Shown here piece by piece: positions 5,581 to 7,305 of a stretch of 7,305 nt of DNA. Where the stretch lies: assembly GCA_029824495.1 (NCBI GenBank), contig JALGXY010000425.1, positions 1-7,305 of the forward strand. The letters run 5' to 3'. The translations under genes and the position numbers were made by a program. The notes beneath the pieces are model-generated. The model searched no databases, was not told where the DNA came from, and saw only the letters and a program-made list of their open reading frames with translations. Numbering within the stretch: position 1 is the stretch's first letter; every line of letters begins with the position of its first letter. The DNA is from Fimbriimonadia bacterium (GTDB lineage Bacteria; Armatimonadota; Fimbriimonadia; Fimbriimonadales; Fimbriimonadaceae).

Positions 5581-7305
5581 CTACCAGCTTCCTCCGCCAC
5601 CGCCGCCAAAGCCGCCGCCGGATGATCCCCCACCTCCGGAGAACCCGCCGCTGAATCCCGAGCCTGAGCTGGAGCCTTGTGCCTGGTAAGGCGCTGCTGC
5701 GACCGTCGCTATCGAATGGTTGACCGTTGAGAAGCTGTCTGCGAAGTGGAGGGTCGTAAAGCCCGAATGCGGGCCGACATACCAGCTAGGCGGCTCGGTC
5801 AATACGCCTTCGAATGACTTGATCCAGGTATGCGAAAGGCCAAAAGCCACTGCATAGGGGAGATACTCCTCAAAGATGACCTGGTCGGCTTTCTTATCTG
5901 CGACCCATGAGAGATAGTCCTCCCGGTGCCTGATGAATTCAGCAAACGCCTCTCCTTCAGCTGCAGCTTTGGCGCCCCTCGGGGTCCGGCAGGACATCTG
6001 CGGCCCAAAACCGATGGATGAGGCAAGTCCAGCGAAGATTCCGAGCCCAACATAGACGACTTCAACATCTGGGATGGCGATGGCCAACAACACTGAACTT
6101 CCCAGCATGAAAGTTAATGGGATGACCGTCCAGAGGATCTTGGCCACCTGAGGGTTGGAGACATAGAACTTGCGTCTGGCAAGTTCTTCGTACATGCCGC
6201 TGGTCAGCGTTGTGACCTGCGATCCGACATGAACTCTCAGATCCTCGGGTGTGGCTACGTCGCCGCACTTTTTGATCCTGGTCAGCAGCTTCCCTTCAAA
6301 TCGCGTCAGGCCTTCCTGAGGTCCATCCTTGACCAATTTCAGATCAGCGACGGTCTTCTTGAACACAGTCCCTTCCTCCCTTGGGTGAATGGTGATATGC
6401 CCTTTGACCGCCAGGTTGATGATCGCAGCGGTGATGTCGCGCCGGTGAAGCTGATCGTCGACCAGGGAGCCTAGCTCAGATGGCCCAAGGCCCATAGAGG
6501 GCTCAAACAGAACCTCGGGCGCCACATGCTTGGGATCACGGCCCCAGCGCCGCCACGCGTAGAACAGATAGAGGGATCCGATCAGCCCGGGCAGAGCGGG
6601 AGAGAATTTGAGGACGGATTGTGTGACGACTGCCAAGAATGGCGGCTTGTCGATCAGTTCGCCCGGCAACCCGATAACGATGGTGAGATCCTCTCCAAAC
6701 CCTGTCGGCAAGTCTCTTGTGATGGTGGCCCTTGAGCTTGTGAGCTCTGCAGAAACGCCGGCAAACTTGTTGGAGTTCGATCCAGCACCAATGATCTCAA
6801 CCCCGATACTCGACCCGAACGGGCCTCCGTACACGCGGAGTCTCTGTGCATCGTCGCTGCCTGTTTCTGGAAAGTTGACAGTGACGTTGATGACCTGTGC
6901 AGGGTCCTCCCAATTAGGGCCGAAAGCGTTCCAATAGAGCTCTGCATATTCACCCCAGTCGTCGGCCGTGTACCAGCGAAAAACGTCTCTCGCTCGGTAC
7001 TCCACGATATAGGTTTTCTTGGTTCCGGGCGCAAACTTGATATCAGCATCACCGATTCTGATGCTGACTTCTCCCCCTCTCTTATCAATCTTAGTGGTCA
7101 GAGTTCGGCCGATCTCGTCCGTAACACGAATCTGGTCGATTCGGATTTTCGTGTCGCCCAGGCCTCGCCGAGGATAGGCCGTCGGGATGCGCCGATAGAT
7201 GCCTCGGCGCTCCTGTTGGAACGTGACATGAATCGTCTCTGTCACGACAATTGAGCCGTTTTCTGAAATGTCTATCTGCGACTGAAACTCTGATATGGTC
7301 ATTCC
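5581..7305 (-). CDS. DUF2207 (YciQ-like) membrane protein, N terminus beyond the window
   Basis: The visible 574 codons run open to the right edge. Counting from the first in-window Met (7302), residues 4-100 match the extracytoplasmic DUF2207 domain, with DISENGSIVVTETI at 11-24, RRGIYRRIPTAY at 32-43 and IRIGDADIKFAPGTKKTYIVEY at 81-102. One membrane segment lies at about 221-249, followed by RRWGRDP, a cytoplasmic region at 255-385, two more hydrophobic segments at about 389-411 and 414-434, and the family-typical FEEYLPYAVAFGL (477-489). The tail (544-573) is almost only Gly and Ser, ending in GGGGGGSW, also common in the family. The N-terminal signal peptide seen in relatives is absent, so the true start is probably some 20-30 codons upstream, outside the window, and the Met at 7302 is probably internal. 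Biological function is unknown for the family. The gene converges on the HMA unit. Confidence 0.9.
   Translation of the reverse strand, partial: GMTISEFQSQIDISENGSIVVTETIHVTFQQERRGIYRRIPTAYPRRGLGDTKIRIDQIRVTDEIGRTLTTKIDKRGGEVSIRIGDADIKFAPGTKKTYIVEYRARDVFRWYTADDWGEYAELYWNAFGPNWEDPAQVINVTVNFPETGSDDAQRLRVYGGPFGSSIGVEIIGAGSNSNKFAGVSAELTSSRATITRDLPTGFGEDLTIVIGLPGELIDKPPFLAVVTQSVLKFSPALPGLIGSLYLFYAWRRWGRDPKHVAPEVLFEPSMGLGPSELGSLVDDQLHRRDITAAIINLAVKGHITIHPREEGTVFKKTVADLKLVKDGPQEGLTRFEGKLLTRIKKCGDVATPEDLRVHVGSQVTTLTSGMYEELARRKFYVSNPQVAKILWTVIPLTFMLGSSVLLAIAIPDVEVVYVGLGIFAGLASSIGFGPQMSCRTPRGAKAAAEGEAFAEFIRHREDYLSWVADKKADQVIFEEYLPYAVAFGLSHTWIKSFEGVLTEPPSWYVGPHSGFTTLHFADSFSTVNHSIATVAAAPYQAQGSSSGSGFSGGFSGGGGSSGGGFGGGGGGSW

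Overview
The window holds eight protein-coding genes packed in two orientations, with no RNA genes, mobile elements or CRISPR arrays visible. Base composition looks moderately GC-rich. The mix of an McsB-type guanidino kinase, a heavy-metal-binding lipoprotein, an M42 aminopeptidase and several proteins I cannot name suggests a free-living bacterium, plausibly of the Planctomycetota (Phycisphaerae-like). That placement is an inference from gene content only.

Positions 1-3921, minus strand: a tight five-gene run reading trxB (thioredoxin reductase), a putative HExxH metalloprotease, an McsB-like protein-arginine kinase homologue, an uncharacterised 161-residue protein, and the first third of nadC (quinolinate phosphoribosyltransferase), which runs off the left edge. 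Spacing is 15 bp, then a 4-bp ATGA overlap, then 42 bp, then a second ATGA overlap, so the block looks like one transcript with translational coupling at two junctions. trxB and nadC are housekeeping genes for thiol redox and NAD biosynthesis. The three middle genes are the unusual part. The McsB homologue has no mcsA or clpC beside it; its neighbour is instead a putative zinc peptidase. It keeps the catalytic glutamates and phosphate-binding arginines, but the family's near-invariant active-site cysteine is serine.

Positions 3922-4014: a 93-bp divergent intergenic region that must carry the start signals for both directions. It contains a compact direct and inverted repeat but no clear sigma-70 promoter.

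Positions 4015-5437, plus strand: an M42-family metalloaminopeptidase with all expected metal ligands, then a small lipoprotein carrying a heavy-metal-associated (HMA) domain with a CxxC site. A good intrinsic terminator at about 5543-5580 ends this unit.

Positions 5581-7305, minus strand: a DUF2207 (YciQ-like) membrane protein with a glycine-rich C-terminal tail, convergent with the plus-strand unit. Its N-terminal signal peptide lies beyond the right edge.

The best candidate for something undescribed is the coupled metalloprotease/McsB-like pair, together with the unknown 161-residue protein in the same operon.
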